Source of the DNA: Solimonas soli DSM 21787
GTDB taxonomy: Bacteria; Pseudomonadota; Gammaproteobacteria; Nevskiales; Nevskiaceae
Length of the DNA: 64,000 nt
Reading direction: 5' to 3'
NCBI RefSeq assembly: GCF_000474945.1
Contig: NZ_AXDW01000017.1
Location: forward strand, 37,345 to 101,344
Position 1 is the first letter of the stretch. Every line of letters starts with the position of its first letter. Of the stretch, positions 15,806 through 24,532 are shown one piece after another. A program made the position numbers and the translations under genes. The notes beneath the pieces are model-generated. The model did not search any database. It worked only from the letters and a program-made list of their open reading frames with translations, and was not told the origin of the DNA.

Positions 15806-16468
15806 ATGAGGGCGATCGGCGTGTTCGGCGGCGCGTTCGCGCCTTTCCACAACGGCCATCTGCGCGTCGCCATCGAGGCGCGCGAGCGTCTCGATCTGAC
15901 ACAGGTACGGCTCATTCCCACCGCGCACGCCGCGCACCGGCCGGATTCGCGGGTCTCGCCGCAGCGCCGCCTCGAATGGCTGCGCGCGGCGGTGCGCCGC
16001 GAGAAGGCACTGGTGCCGGACGACCGCGAGATCCTGCGGGACGGCGTCTCGTACACGGTCGACACGCTCGAGGAACTGCGCCGCGACTTTCCGCGCGCGG
16101 CGCTGGTGCTGCTGATGGGCGCCGACGCCTTCGAGCACTTCCACACCTGGAACCGCTGGCAGCAGATCGTCGAGCTCGCCCACATCGCCGTCATCGCGCG
16201 GCCCGGCAGCGCGCTGCAGCTCAGCGCCGAGACGCGCGAAGTGCTGGAGGGCCGGCGCACGGATTCGGTGGCGGCGCTGCACGAACAGACCGCCGGCCTG
16301 TGGCTGCCACTCGAATTCCCGCCGCTCGACATTTCCGCGACGCGCATCCGCCGTCTGCTCGCGCAGCAGCGTTCCGTGCGTGGCCTGGTGCCGGATGCGA
16401 TACTGAACACGATGACTGCCGCCGACATCGCGGCGCTGACGCAGGACAACGATGCAACCAAACATTAA
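15806..16468 (+). CDS. nadD: Nicotinate-nucleotide adenylyltransferase
   Basis: A 220-residue nucleotidyltransferase that adenylates NaMN to NaAD in NAD synthesis. The N-terminal GVFGGAFAPFHNGHLRVAIE holds the (T/H)XGH-type motif, and the C-terminal PLDISATRIRRLL holds the ISSTXXR-type motif. The ATG at 15806 was preferred to a CTC/TTG-side extension because the conserved fold begins right there. The 3' end overlaps rsfS by 17 bases. The order nadD-rsfS-rlmH is highly conserved. The window also carries nadE, which completes the last step. Confidence 0.95.
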   Translation: MRAIGVFGGAFAPFHNGHLRVAIEARERLDLTQVRLIPTAHAAHRPDSRVSPQRRLEWLRAAVRREKALVPDDREILRDGVSYTVDTLEELRRDFPRAALVLLMGADAFEHFHTWNRWQQIVELAHIAVIARPGSALQLSAETREVLEGRRTDSVAALHEQTAGLWLPLEFPPLDISATRIRRLLAQQRSVRGLVPDAILNTMTAADIAALTQDNDATKH

Positions 16469-16991
16469 GAAGCTCGATCCGCTCGCGCGCCTCGCCTATC
16501 AGGCGCTCGATGACATGAAGGGCCAGAGCATCACGGTGCTGAACGTGATGAAGCTGACGACGGTCACCGACACCATGATCATCTGCACCGGCACCTCGAA
16601 CCGCCACGTCAAGTCGCTCGCGCAGAGCGTCGCCGAGGAAGCCAAGCATGCCGGCTACCAGCCGCTCGGCATCGAAGGCGCCGATCAGGGCGAATGGGTG
16701 CTCGTCGATCTCGGCGGCGTCGTGGTGCACGTGATGCAGGCCCAGGCGCGCGCGTTCTACCAGCTCGAGAAGCTGTGGGCGGTGGCCGAGGAGAGCGAGG
16801 ACGCGCCGGTCGAGGCCAGGCCGAAGAAGGCCAGGCCGGCCATGAAGAAATCCGCCAAGAGCGGCAAGCCGGCGGCCAAGAAAGCGGCCGGAAAAGCTGC
16901 GGGAAAAGCTGCCGGAAAGGCTTCCGCCAGGCCGGCGGCCAAGAAGGCGGCGAAGAAGGCACCGGCCAAGAAGACGGTGCGCAGGAAGTAG
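16452..16991 (+). CDS. rsfS: Ribosomal silencing factor RsfS with Lys/Ala-rich extension
   Basis: The first 115 residues or so form a normal RsfS/Iojap domain (TDTMIICTGTSNRHVKSLAQ, EGADQGEWVLVDLGGVVVHV, ARAFYQLEKLW). It binds L14 of the large ribosomal subunit and blocks subunit joining in stationary phase or starvation. Beyond the domain there is a tail of about 60 residues made of AAGKAAGK and AKKA repeats ending TVRRK, far longer than the usual 105-120-residue protein. Such a tail would bind nucleic acid and may strengthen ribosome contact. The tail is not an assembly artefact as far as can be seen: the frame is clean and the stop precedes rlmH by 12 bases. Confidence 0.94.
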   Translation: MQPNIKKLDPLARLAYQALDDMKGQSITVLNVMKLTTVTDTMIICTGTSNRHVKSLAQSVAEEAKHAGYQPLGIEGADQGEWVLVDLGGVVVHVMQAQARAFYQLEKLWAVAEESEDAPVEARPKKARPAMKKSAKSGKPAAKKAAGKAAGKAAGKASARPAAKKAAKKAPAKKTVRRK

Positions 16992-17003
16992 CGCGGCGTC
17001 GGC

Positions 17004-17474
17004 GTGCGCATCTGGCTGATCGCCGTCGGCACGCGCATGCCGGACTGGGTGCAGACCGCCTACGCGGACTACGCGGCGCGCCTGCCGCACGAATGCCGGC
17101 TCGAGCTCGTCGAGATCGCGCCGGCACAGCGCGGCAAGAACGCCGACATCGCCCGCGCCAGGCAGCAGGAAGGCGAGAAGATCCTCAAGGCCCTGCCGCG
17201 CGATGCGCACGTCATCGCCCTCGATGAGCACGGCCGGCAGCTGAGCAGCCTCGAATGGTCGCGCGAGCTGCAGGGCTGGATGCAGTCGGGCCGCGACACC
17301 GCGCTGCTGATCGGCGGACCCGACGGCCACGCGCCCGAGGTGCTGGCGCGCGCCGATCGCAAATGGGGCCTGTCGAAGCTGACCCTGCCGCACGCGCTGG
17401 TGCGCGTGTTCGTCGCCGAGCAGCTGTTCCGCGCCTGGAGCGTGCTGGCGAATCACCCGTATCACCGCGCCTGA
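17004..17474 (+). CDS. rlmH: 23S rRNA (pseudouridine1915-N3)-methyltransferase
   Basis: A 156-residue SPOUT methyltransferase that methylates pseudouridine 1915 in helix 69 of assembled 70S ribosomes using SAM. Motifs are LDEHGRQLSSLEWSRELQGW, FLIGGPDG-type ALLIGGPDGHAPEVL, the knot segment LSKLTLPHALVRVFVAEQLF, and the universal C-terminus HPYHRA. GTG at 17004 is the start, giving the exact family length. It is the last gene of the holA operon. Confidence 0.96.
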   Translation: MRIWLIAVGTRMPDWVQTAYADYAARLPHECRLELVEIAPAQRGKNADIARARQQEGEKILKALPRDAHVIALDEHGRQLSSLEWSRELQGWMQSGRDTALLIGGPDGHAPEVLARADRKWGLSKLTLPHALVRVFVAEQLFRAWSVLANHPYHRA

Positions 17475-17510
17475 GCGCGGCCGTGCCGACGATGACCGGC
17501 GCGGGCGGTT

Positions 17511-19415
17511 CTAGGCCATGGTGCCGCGCAAGGCGCGCACGCCTTGCTCCAGATCGGCCGCTTTCACCTGTGCCGGCGGGATCGGCGCCGCGGCGACCAG
17601 CTCGATGCGCGACCAGAAGCGGCTCGGCAGTCGCATGCGCGCGAGGAAATTGTTGCGGCTGAAGAAGCTGCCCCACAGGCCGCGCAAAGCCATCGGCACG
17701 ACCGGTGCCGGCGTGCGTGCGACGATTTTCTCGATGCCGCTGCGGAACTCGCCGATCTCGCCGTCGCGCGTCAGCTGGCCTTCCGGGAAGATGCCGATGA
17801 TGTCGCCGGCCTCGAGCGCGGCGGCGATCTCGTCGAAGGCGCGATGCATTAGCGCTTCGTCTTCCTTGGCCGGTGCGATCGGGATCGCGCGCGCGGTGCG
17901 GAAGATGAAGCTGAGCACCGGAATCCGGAAGATCTTGTGGTACATCACGAAGCGGATCGGCCGGCGCACATTGCCGCCGATGATCAGCGCGTCGACGTAG
18001 CTGACGTGATTGGCGGCGACGATCACCGGACCTTCGTCGGGAATGTGCTCGAGGCCAGTCTTGCGGATGCGGTAGAGCGTGTTGATCAGCAGCCACACCA
18101 GCAGGCGCATGAGGAATTCCGGCGCCAGCGTGTAGATGAACACCGCCACCGCGGCGTTCATCAGCGCCGTGGTCAGCAGCAGCTGCGGAATCGTCAGGCC
18201 GGCCTTGAGGAAGACGATCGCCAGCAATGCGGCGCCGACCATGAACAGCGCGTTGAGGATGTTGTTGCCGGCGATCACGCGCGAGCGGTGCGTCGCCGCC
18301 GTGCGCAGCTGGATCAGCGCGTAGAGCGGCACGATGTAGAAGCCGCCGAACACGCCGGTCAGCAGCAGATCCCAGGCGATGCGGTGATTGCTGGCGGCGG
18401 AGAGGAACTGCATCGCCGTCTGCTCGTGCACCGTGGCGAGATTCGGCGCGGCGAAGAACAGATCGATGCCGAAGATCGTCAGGCCGATCGAGCCGAGCGG
18501 CACGAGGCCGATCTCGACCTGACGGCCGGACATGCGTTCGCAGAGCAGCGAGCCGATGCCGATGCCGACCGAGAAGATGGTCAGCAGCAGCGTCACGACC
18601 GAGGCATCGCCGCCGAGGAACTGCTTGGTGTAGTTCGGCAGCTGCGACAGGAACATCGCGCCGTAGAACCAGAACCATGAGATGCCGAGCACCGCCAGCA
18701 GCACGACGCGGTTGCCGCGCAGGAAGCGCAGGTTGTCGCGCGTCTCGCTGTACGGATTCCAGTTGATGCGCAGTTCGGCGACGGCCGGCGGCGCCGGCGG
18801 AATGAAGCGCGCGGCGAGCCAGCCGGCGACGGTGACGGCGATCAGCACGGCGCTGACCCAGGGGGCGCCGTTGCCGCGCGCGATCAGCCAGCCGCCGAGC
18901 ATGGTGCCGAGCAGGATGGCGAGGAACGTCGCGGCCTCGATCATGGCGTTGCCGCCGACCAGTTCCTCGCTGCGCAGATGCTGCGGCAGGATCGAGTACT
19001 TCACCGGCCCGAACAGCGCCGCCTGCGTGCCCATCAGGAACAGCACGGCGAGCAGGAAGGGCAGCGACTGCAGCGCGAAGCCGGCCGCCGCGAGCAGCAT
19101 CACGGCGATTTCGAAGACCTTGGTGAAGCGGATCAGCAGCGCCTTGTCGTACTTCTCGGCAATCTGCCCGGCGGTCGCCGAGAACAGGAAGAACGGCAGG
19201 ATGAACAGGCCGCCGGCGAGATTCACGTAGAAGTCGATCTGCGCCGGCGTCAGCCGCGCGATGCCGAAGCCGATCAGGATCACCAGCGCGTTCTTGTAGA
19301 CGTTGTCGTTGAAGGCGCCGAGCGCCTGCGTGACGAACAGCGGCGCGTAGCGGCGCTCGCCGAGCAATGCGAACTGCGAAGTTTCCTGATGCGAATCCTG
19401 CGCTGGCTGGCTCAT
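17511..19415 (-). CDS. MFS lysophospholipid transporter fused to 1-acylglycerol-3-phosphate acyltransferase
   Basis: A 634-residue fusion. Residues 1-420 or so form a 12-helix MFS unit of the LplT type (APLFVTQALGAFNDNVYKNA, GPVKYSILPQHL). The remainder is a PlsC-type acyltransferase with HX4D (NHVSYVDALIIGG) and FPEGQLTRDG. The architecture is that of LplT-Aas: flip of lysophospholipid across the inner membrane and reacylation. Unlike the enterobacterial Aas there is no acyl-ACP synthetase domain at the C-terminus, so acyl donor use must be direct or supplied elsewhere. The ATG at 19415 begins the conserved part; longer upstream frames are not supported. It is divergent from the DUF2157 gene. 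Confidence 0.92.
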   Translation of the reverse strand: MSQPAQDSHQETSQFALLGERRYAPLFVTQALGAFNDNVYKNALVILIGFGIARLTPAQIDFYVNLAGGLFILPFFLFSATAGQIAEKYDKALLIRFTKVFEIAVMLLAAAGFALQSLPFLLAVLFLMGTQAALFGPVKYSILPQHLRSEELVGGNAMIEAATFLAILLGTMLGGWLIARGNGAPWVSAVLIAVTVAGWLAARFIPPAPPAVAELRINWNPYSETRDNLRFLRGNRVVLLAVLGISWFWFYGAMFLSQLPNYTKQFLGGDASVVTLLLTIFSVGIGIGSLLCERMSGRQVEIGLVPLGSIGLTIFGIDLFFAAPNLATVHEQTAMQFLSAASNHRIAWDLLLTGVFGGFYIVPLYALIQLRTAATHRSRVIAGNNILNALFMVGAALLAIVFLKAGLTIPQLLLTTALMNAAVAVFIYTLAPEFLMRLLVWLLINTLYRIRKTGLEHIPDEGPVIVAANHVSYVDALIIGGNVRRPIRFVMYHKIFRIPVLSFIFRTARAIPIAPAKEDEALMHRAFDEIAAALEAGDIIGIFPEGQLTRDGEIGEFRSGIEKIVARTPAPVVPMALRGLWGSFFSRNNFLARMRLPSRFWSRIELVAAAPIPPAQVKAADLEQGVRALRGTMA

Positions 19416-19519
19416 GCGCCGCGATCCCCCGATCCCTGCCGATGGCCGCAACAGCATATCGGTTCGCGACACGGCGTCTGCTAGGCTGCCCGCAAGACAT
19501 GCGAGGAGCTGCACCGCCG

Positions 19520-20788
19520 ATGGCGAAGAACGCCGCCTGGCTGCTGGCCGAACTGCCTGAACTCGAACGCGCCGGAGTCGTCGATGCCGCGACCGCCGCG
19601 CGCCTGCGCGCGCACTACGCCGACGCGCCCGAGCGCGGCGCCGCGCTCGGCGTGTCGGCGGTGCTCGGCGCGCTGCTGGTCGGCCTCGGCGTGATCCTGC
19701 TGGTCGCCCACAACTGGGATGCCTGGAGCCGCGGCCTGCGTCTGTTGGTGACCGCGCTGCCGCTGGCCGCCGGCCAGGGCGCCTGCTGGTTCGCGCTGCG
19801 GCGCCGCGCCGATTCGCGCGTCTGGCGCGAAGGCGCCGCGGTGTTCTCGGCGCTGGCCTTCGCCGCGGCGCTGGCGCTGGTGGCGCAGATTTTCCAGTTC
19901 GGCGGCGACCTCGATCGCTACCTGCTGAGCTGTGCGCTGGTCGCGCTGCCGCTGGTCTACGCGCTCGACGCCAGCCTGCTCGCGGTGCTGGTCGGCGGCG
20001 CCTGGCTCGGCTGGGTCGCCGCCCAGGCCGCCGGCGCGCGCGAACCCTTGCTGGTGCTGCTCGCCTACGCGACGCTGCTGCCGCACGCGGTGTCGGTGCA
20101 TCGCCGCGAACCCGCGGGTCTGCGCAGCGTGATGCTGGTCGGCTGGCTGGTGCCGCTGCTGTTCGCGGCGCTGACTCTGGCGATGCCGCTGGCGCGGCAG
20201 CTGGCCGCCCTGTGGCTCGGCAGCTGCGCGCTGCTGCTGATCCTGCTCGATGACGTGTCCGGCGCCGGCGGCGCCTTCGTGCGCCGCCCGCTGCGCGCCT
20301 ACGGCGAGCTCGGCTGGGCGCTGGTCGCGCTCGGTGCGACCTTCCCCGAGTTCTGGAGCTCGCGCGGCTGGTTCGGCAACGGCGAGCGCGCGGCGCTCGC
20401 GCAGATCGGCGCCGTGCAGTGGCTGGTGCTGGCCGTCGCCGCCGCGCTCGTGCTGCGTGCCCTGCTGCGGCGGCGCTGGCTGCCCGCCGCACTGGCGCTG
20501 CCGGTCGCCGGCCTCGTGCTCGCCGAAGGCCTGCCGCTGGCGCCGCTGCCGCTCGCCGTGTTCTTCAACGCCTACGTGCTGGCGATCGGCGTCGCGCTGA
20601 TCGCCGGCGGCCTGCGCGAGCGCGCGCTGCGCGTGATCAGCAGCGGCCTGACGCTGCTCGCCGTGCTGGTGCTGCTGCGCTTCTTCGGCAGCGAGTGGCC
20701 GTTCGTGATGCGCGGCGTCGCCTTCGTCGGCGTCGGCCTGGCCTTTCTCGGCGCGCACGCCTGGCTGCGGCGCAGGCTGCGGCCATGA
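19520..20788 (+). CDS. DUF2157 domain-containing membrane protein
   Basis: A 422-residue protein with a short cytosolic N-terminal domain (LAELPELERAGVVDAATAAR) followed by about a dozen hydrophobic helices; GVSAVLGALLVGLGVILLVAHNWDAWSRGLRL is the DUF2157 signature. The family is of unknown function in the inner membrane. The start at 19520 uses GAGGAG about 11 bases upstream; an in-frame ATG at 19499 is the alternative. Its stop overlaps the next start (ATGA). DUF2157 and GDYXXLXY genes are a recurrent pair, which strengthens both calls. Confidence 0.85.
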   Translation: MAKNAAWLLAELPELERAGVVDAATAARLRAHYADAPERGAALGVSAVLGALLVGLGVILLVAHNWDAWSRGLRLLVTALPLAAGQGACWFALRRRADSRVWREGAAVFSALAFAAALALVAQIFQFGGDLDRYLLSCALVALPLVYALDASLLAVLVGGAWLGWVAAQAAGAREPLLVLLAYATLLPHAVSVHRREPAGLRSVMLVGWLVPLLFAALTLAMPLARQLAALWLGSCALLLILLDDVSGAGGAFVRRPLRAYGELGWALVALGATFPEFWSSRGWFGNGERAALAQIGAVQWLVLAVAAALVLRALLRRRWLPAALALPVAGLVLAEGLPLAPLPLAVFFNAYVLAIGVALIAGGLRERALRVISSGLTLLAVLVLLRFFGSEWPFVMRGVAFVGVGLAFLGAHAWLRRRLRP

Positions 20789-21351
20789 GGCGCGCCTGGG
20801 CCCTCGCGCTGCTGCTCCTCGCCTGCGCCTTGCAGTGGGCGCTGCCGGCGGCACTGGCGCTGCGCAGCGAGCAGGCCTTGCGCAGCGGCGCGCGCTACTA
20901 CCTGCGTACCGCACCGCTCGATCCGCTCGATCCTTTTCGCGGCCGCTACGTGACGCTGAGCTTCGACGCGCGCGCGCCGGTCCGCGCCGCCGATGCCTGG
21001 CAGTACGGCGAACGCGTCTACGTGCCGATCCGCACCGGCGCCGATCGCTACGCGAGCTTCGGCGCTCCGTCGCGCACGGCGCCGGCCGAGGGTGATTACC
21101 TGGAGGCGCGCGTCGGCGGATTTCCCGCCGACGGTGTGATCAGCCTGCGCCTGCCCTTCGATCGCTACTACCTCGACGAACACGCCGCGCCGGCCGCCGA
21201 GCGCGCCTATCGCGAGGCCAACGGCCGCGACGCCAAGGTCGAGGCCTACGTCTCGATCCGCGTGCGCGGCGGCCATGCCGCGCTCGAGGAGCTGTTCATC
21301 GACAACCGGCCGCTGCGCCAGTACCTGCGCGAGGCGCCGCCGCCGCGCTGA
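20785..21351 (+). CDS. GDYXXLXY domain-containing protein
   Basis: A 188-residue protein with one N-terminal membrane or signal segment (ALALLLLACALQWALPAALA), then a periplasmic domain. The name motif appears as EGDYLEARV, and the FRGRYVTLSF and LRLPFDRYYLDE segments are typical of the family. Function is unknown. It is translationally coupled to the DUF2157 gene (four-base overlap), and the two presumably act together in the envelope. Length and motif spacing are normal. Confidence 0.82.
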   Translation: MRRAWALALLLLACALQWALPAALALRSEQALRSGARYYLRTAPLDPLDPFRGRYVTLSFDARAPVRAADAWQYGERVYVPIRTGADRYASFGAPSRTAPAEGDYLEARVGGFPADGVISLRLPFDRYYLDEHAAPAAERAYREANGRDAKVEAYVSIRVRGGHAALEELFIDNRPLRQYLREAPPPR

Positions 21352-21373
21352 GACGGCGCCGGCCGGCGGCGGC

Positions 21374-21805
21374 TCAGCGGCCGTGGTCGCTCGCCACGAC
21401 GTCGATCACCGTGACGTCGATCGCGCCGGGCGGCGAATACACCTGGATCCAGCGCGTGCCGCCGGGCAGCGGCAGCCGCGCGACGGTATGCCGCCAGTCG
21501 CGGAACAACAGCTGCGCGCCGAGCGCCTGCAGCTCGCGCCGGTAGTGCCAGTGGATCTCGGTGAGTGCGCGGCGATCGCGATCCACGCGCGGCACCCAGC
21601 GCCGCGTGCAAGCGGCGCCGTCGATCCAGGTGTCGCGCGAACCGCGCTCGCCGGCCATGCGGACCGCGGCGCCGGCGGCGCGCGCCGCCTCGCCGTGCTG
21701 CGCCACGTAGGCCGGCGGCGCGGCGAGATCGCAGCCGGCGGCCGCGGCGACGAGCGAGGGCGCGCCGGAAGCGGCGACGGCGAGCAGCAGGACGAGGGCG
21801 CGCAC
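21374..21805 (-). CDS. Hypothetical secreted protein
   Basis: A 143-residue protein with a signal peptide (MRALVLLLAVAASGAPSLVA) and a mature part with two cysteines (GCDLAAPP, GAACTRRW) and an Ile/Val-rich C-terminal region (WIQVYSPPGAIDVTVIDVVA) that looks like a beta-rich end. I do not recognise the family. It lies seven bases beyond the stop of the large Calx-beta/barrel gene and could be co-transcribed with it. The frame opposite holds no better candidate. The signal peptide and the tight linkage support a real gene. Confidence 0.6.
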   Translation of the reverse strand: MRALVLLLAVAASGAPSLVAAAAGCDLAAPPAYVAQHGEAARAAGAAVRMAGERGSRDTWIDGAACTRRWVPRVDRDRRALTEIHWHYRRELQALGAQLLFRDWRHTVARLPLPGGTRWIQVYSPPGAIDVTVIDVVASDHGR

Positions 21806-21812
21806 GGCCGGC

Positions 21813-24029
21813 TCAGAAATCGGATTCGAACTGCAGCGTGTACAGCTGCTGCGTGCCAGCGCCGTGCGAGCGCAGCAGTTCGCCGTTGAGGCCGAGGCGG
21901 AAGCGCCGCGCCAAGGTCAGCGACACGCCGAGGCCGACGTCGACGCCGACGCCGTCGTCGCGCCGGCTGTACGTGCGCTGCGCGGTGCGCAGCTCGGTCC
22001 TGCTGGTCCACCAGTAGGCGCCGAAGCGCGGCGTGAAGGCCACCGGCCCGGTGATCGGCAGGCGCAGGCGCAGCGCGGCCAGCGCCATGTCGCCGCCGAC
22101 CGGCAACTCGTCGGCCAGTTCGCGGACCAGGGCCCGGCCGTCGCCGAGATCGCCGCTGATCTGCGCCTTGCTCTGGCCGAAGCGCAGCCAGCCGAGTTCG
22201 ACGTCGGCGAGCGGCAGCCAGTGATAGCCGACGTAGAGGCCGCCGCCGGGATGGCGATCGTCGAGGCGCGCGCTGACGTCGTGACCGGCGTCGCGCAGTT
22301 CCTGCGTCAGACCGCGGCCGGTGCTGCTGCCGTCGCTGAAGCCGGCGCGCAGGCCGGCGTACCAGTCGCCGGCCGCCGCCGTGCTGGGCAGCAGCGCGGC
22401 GGCGAGACCGAGCGCGGCGAGCGGCGCCGCCAGACGCCGCGCCGCGCGGCGCAGCGCCAGCAGCAGCGCGAGTCCGGCCAGCAGCGGCAGGCCCAGCGCA
22501 CCGCCGCCGCGCCGGGCCTTGCCTTCCTCGCCCGGCAGCTGCTGGCTGTCGTTGTCGACGATCGTCACCGTCGCGTTGCTGCGTGCGCCGAGCGTGGCGC
22601 CGGTCGCGGCACTGAGGGTGACGGTGAAGGTCTCGTTGCTCTCGATGTCGGCATCGTTGGTGATGGCGATGGTGAAGGTCTTGGTCGCGCCGTCGCCGTC
22701 CGCCCAGTCGAGCGTGCCGCTCGCCGCGCCGTAGTCGCTGCCCGCCTGCGCCGTGCCATTGGCCGTCGCGTAGTGGACGCTGGCCGCGCCGTCGCTGCCG
22801 TCGCTGCGCGTGACGCTGATCGTCAGCGTGCCGGCGCCTTCGTTGACGCTGTAAGTCGCCGCGTTGAGCTGCAGGCTGCCGTTCTGCGGCGCTTCCGGAT
22901 CTAGCACGGTGAAACCGTTTTCGAGCGTCGCGAACGGGCCTTCGGCCGACTGGCCGCCGCGCACGTCGCGCGGGCCCGGCGTCGCGTCGGCGGCGATCGT
23001 CAGGCGCGCGGTCGCCGTGGTGCCGTTGACGAGATGGAGGTTCGAGAGCGTCACGCCGTCGCCGATCTCGAAGCCCGAGCCACCGAAGAAGCCGATGCCG
23101 CTCAGCGTCACGTCGAGGCTCTGGCCGGGACGGCCGCTGTTCGGCGCGATTTCGGTGATGTTGAACTGCGCGATGTCCGGCACCGCGCCGAACGAGGTGC
23201 CGGTCTGCAGCACCGTGCTGGCACCGGCATCGAGCGTGCGGTTCCACTGCAGCGCCGCGCCGTTGTCGAGGCATTCGTCGCGCACCACGTTGTCGAGCTG
23301 GCCGGCGCCGATCAGCTGCCAGATTTCGCTGTAGCCCTTGGCCGCGTAGGCGTCGGCCGGCGTCTGCGGGATCAGCAGGATGAAGTAGTCGCTTTGCTGA
23401 TCGCCCTCCGTGCAATTGCGGCCGCCCGGGCTCGACGAGGTGGTGTCGACGTACGGAAAGCCGCTGTCGTCATTGGCGAGGTAGATGTCGCCGGCGAAGA
23501 AGGCCTTGAAGGTGCGAGGCATGTTGTCGGTGTTGCGTACCGTCCAGCTGGCGCTGTAGTAGTTGCGGCCGTTGACGTAGCTGACCTGCAGCGTCGCGCG
23601 CAGGCCGGTGGCGCCGGCATCGGTGACGACGGTTACGCGATACGGGTCGTTGGCCGTGCCGCTGCCGGTGACGCCGCTGATCGAAACCGGCGTCAGCACC
23701 TGGTAGGGCTTGCCGAGCCCGAGCGCCAGGCCGCCGGTCGCGGTGCCGTCCGGGTGCTCCTCGAAGTTCGGCGCGTACAGCTCGCCGCCGGTGGCGATGA
23801 ACCAGCCGAGGTCCGCGGTCTGCTCGGCATTGTCCGGGAACATCTGGCCGACGCCCGGATTCTCGGCGTTGAGAATCTGGAACGAGGTGTCGCTGCCGAT
23901 GCGGATGGTCAGCGGATTGCCGCTGATGGTGGTGACCTGCGGCGCCGCCGCCCCGGCGTCGAGCGCGAGCGCGGCCAGCAGGCCGAACAGACAGAGGCGC
24001 CAGAAATGGCGCGAGACCACGGTGAACAT
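21813..24029 (-). CDS. Secreted Calx-beta protein with internal GlyGly-CTERM-like signal fused to an outer-membrane barrel
   Basis: A 738-residue protein. Residues 1-27 are a signal peptide. About 30-285 is an unrecognised beta-rich domain, 288-375 is TIG/IPT-like (FNITEIAPNSGRPGQSLDV), and 390-492 is a Calx-beta domain (NEGAGTLTISVTRSDGSDG to NETFTVTLS). Residues 508-532 (GGGALGLPLLAGLALLLALR, then RAARR) look exactly like a GlyGly-CTERM sorting tail, which should end a protein. Instead the frame continues into a second signal-like stretch (530-553, LAAPLAALGLAAALLPSTAA) and a barrel domain (554-738, GDWYAGLRAG start, terminal Phe). No ATG, GTG or TTG lies at the junction. AAGGAG seven bases upstream sets the start at 24029. 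This may be a true fusion or two genes joined by lost stop and start codons. Confidence 0.7.
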   Translation of the reverse strand: MFTVVSRHFWRLCLFGLLAALALDAGAAAPQVTTISGNPLTIRIGSDTSFQILNAENPGVGQMFPDNAEQTADLGWFIATGGELYAPNFEEHPDGTATGGLALGLGKPYQVLTPVSISGVTGSGTANDPYRVTVVTDAGATGLRATLQVSYVNGRNYYSASWTVRNTDNMPRTFKAFFAGDIYLANDDSGFPYVDTTSSSPGGRNCTEGDQQSDYFILLIPQTPADAYAAKGYSEIWQLIGAGQLDNVVRDECLDNGAALQWNRTLDAGASTVLQTGTSFGAVPDIAQFNITEIAPNSGRPGQSLDVTLSGIGFFGGSGFEIGDGVTLSNLHLVNGTTATARLTIAADATPGPRDVRGGQSAEGPFATLENGFTVLDPEAPQNGSLQLNAATYSVNEGAGTLTISVTRSDGSDGAASVHYATANGTAQAGSDYGAASGTLDWADGDGATKTFTIAITNDADIESNETFTVTLSAATGATLGARSNATVTIVDNDSQQLPGEEGKARRGGGALGLPLLAGLALLLALRRAARRLAAPLAALGLAAALLPSTAAAGDWYAGLRAGFSDGSSTGRGLTQELRDAGHDVSARLDDRHPGGGLYVGYHWLPLADVELGWLRFGQSKAQISGDLGDGRALVRELADELPVGGDMALAALRLRLPITGPVAFTPRFGAYWWTSRTELRTAQRTYSRRDDGVGVDVGLGVSLTLARRFRLGLNGELLRSHGAGTQQLYTLQFESDF

Positions 24030-24532
24030 TCCCAATCTCCTTGACATGAAAGCCGGTCCGAATCGCCACGCCCGGGGGTGCGTGCCGGACCGGCCGCCGA
24101 TCCCCGACAGGGCGGCGAGAGTGGCGAAGCGGGGACGGGAAGTCCTGACAGAAACCTCACACATCGCGCAGCGCGTGCGCTGCGTCGCGGTTTGCGCGGC
24201 GATCGGCGGCCCGGCGCGTGAACGGGTTCGCAGTCCGCGCGGCTGATCGTGCCGGGGTGGCCTGCCAGGCTTGGCGGCCGAGGCAAGGCGCAGCGCTGCC
24301 GCCGATGGAACGGGTGGTGCCGGTCTACGAGCGTGAGGGGAACCGGCAATCGCCGGCGATGCCGGTCGGCGGGATCGATGCGGCGCCCGCGCGCGCCGGC
24401 CACGGTCGCACCGCCGAGGCTCGCGTGCCGCTCACGAAAATGCGCGCAGCGGTCGAACGCCGGTTGCGGCCGACGCGCGCGGCGCGTCGCGCGTACACGC
24501 GTCGGCTTGGCGCGCGCCGCGCGCCCGCGCGT
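24030..24532. other. 500-base intergenic region with a 25-base near-palindrome
   Basis: No supported gene is seen on either strand between rsmI and the barrel-fusion gene, both on the minus strand. A near-perfect palindrome at 24342-24366 (ACCGGCAATCGCC and its mirror, one bulged A) stands out. I looked for rnpB, which often follows rsmI in Pseudomonas-type genomes, and could not see its conserved core. Leader sequence and promoters for the fusion gene must lie here but no clear -35/-10 pair was found. Confidence 0.4.

Noticed and set aside
24030..24532. RNase P RNA gene (rnpB) next to rsmI
   Set aside because: The gene often lies there in Pseudomonas-like genomes, but the conserved core sequence was not found on either strand.
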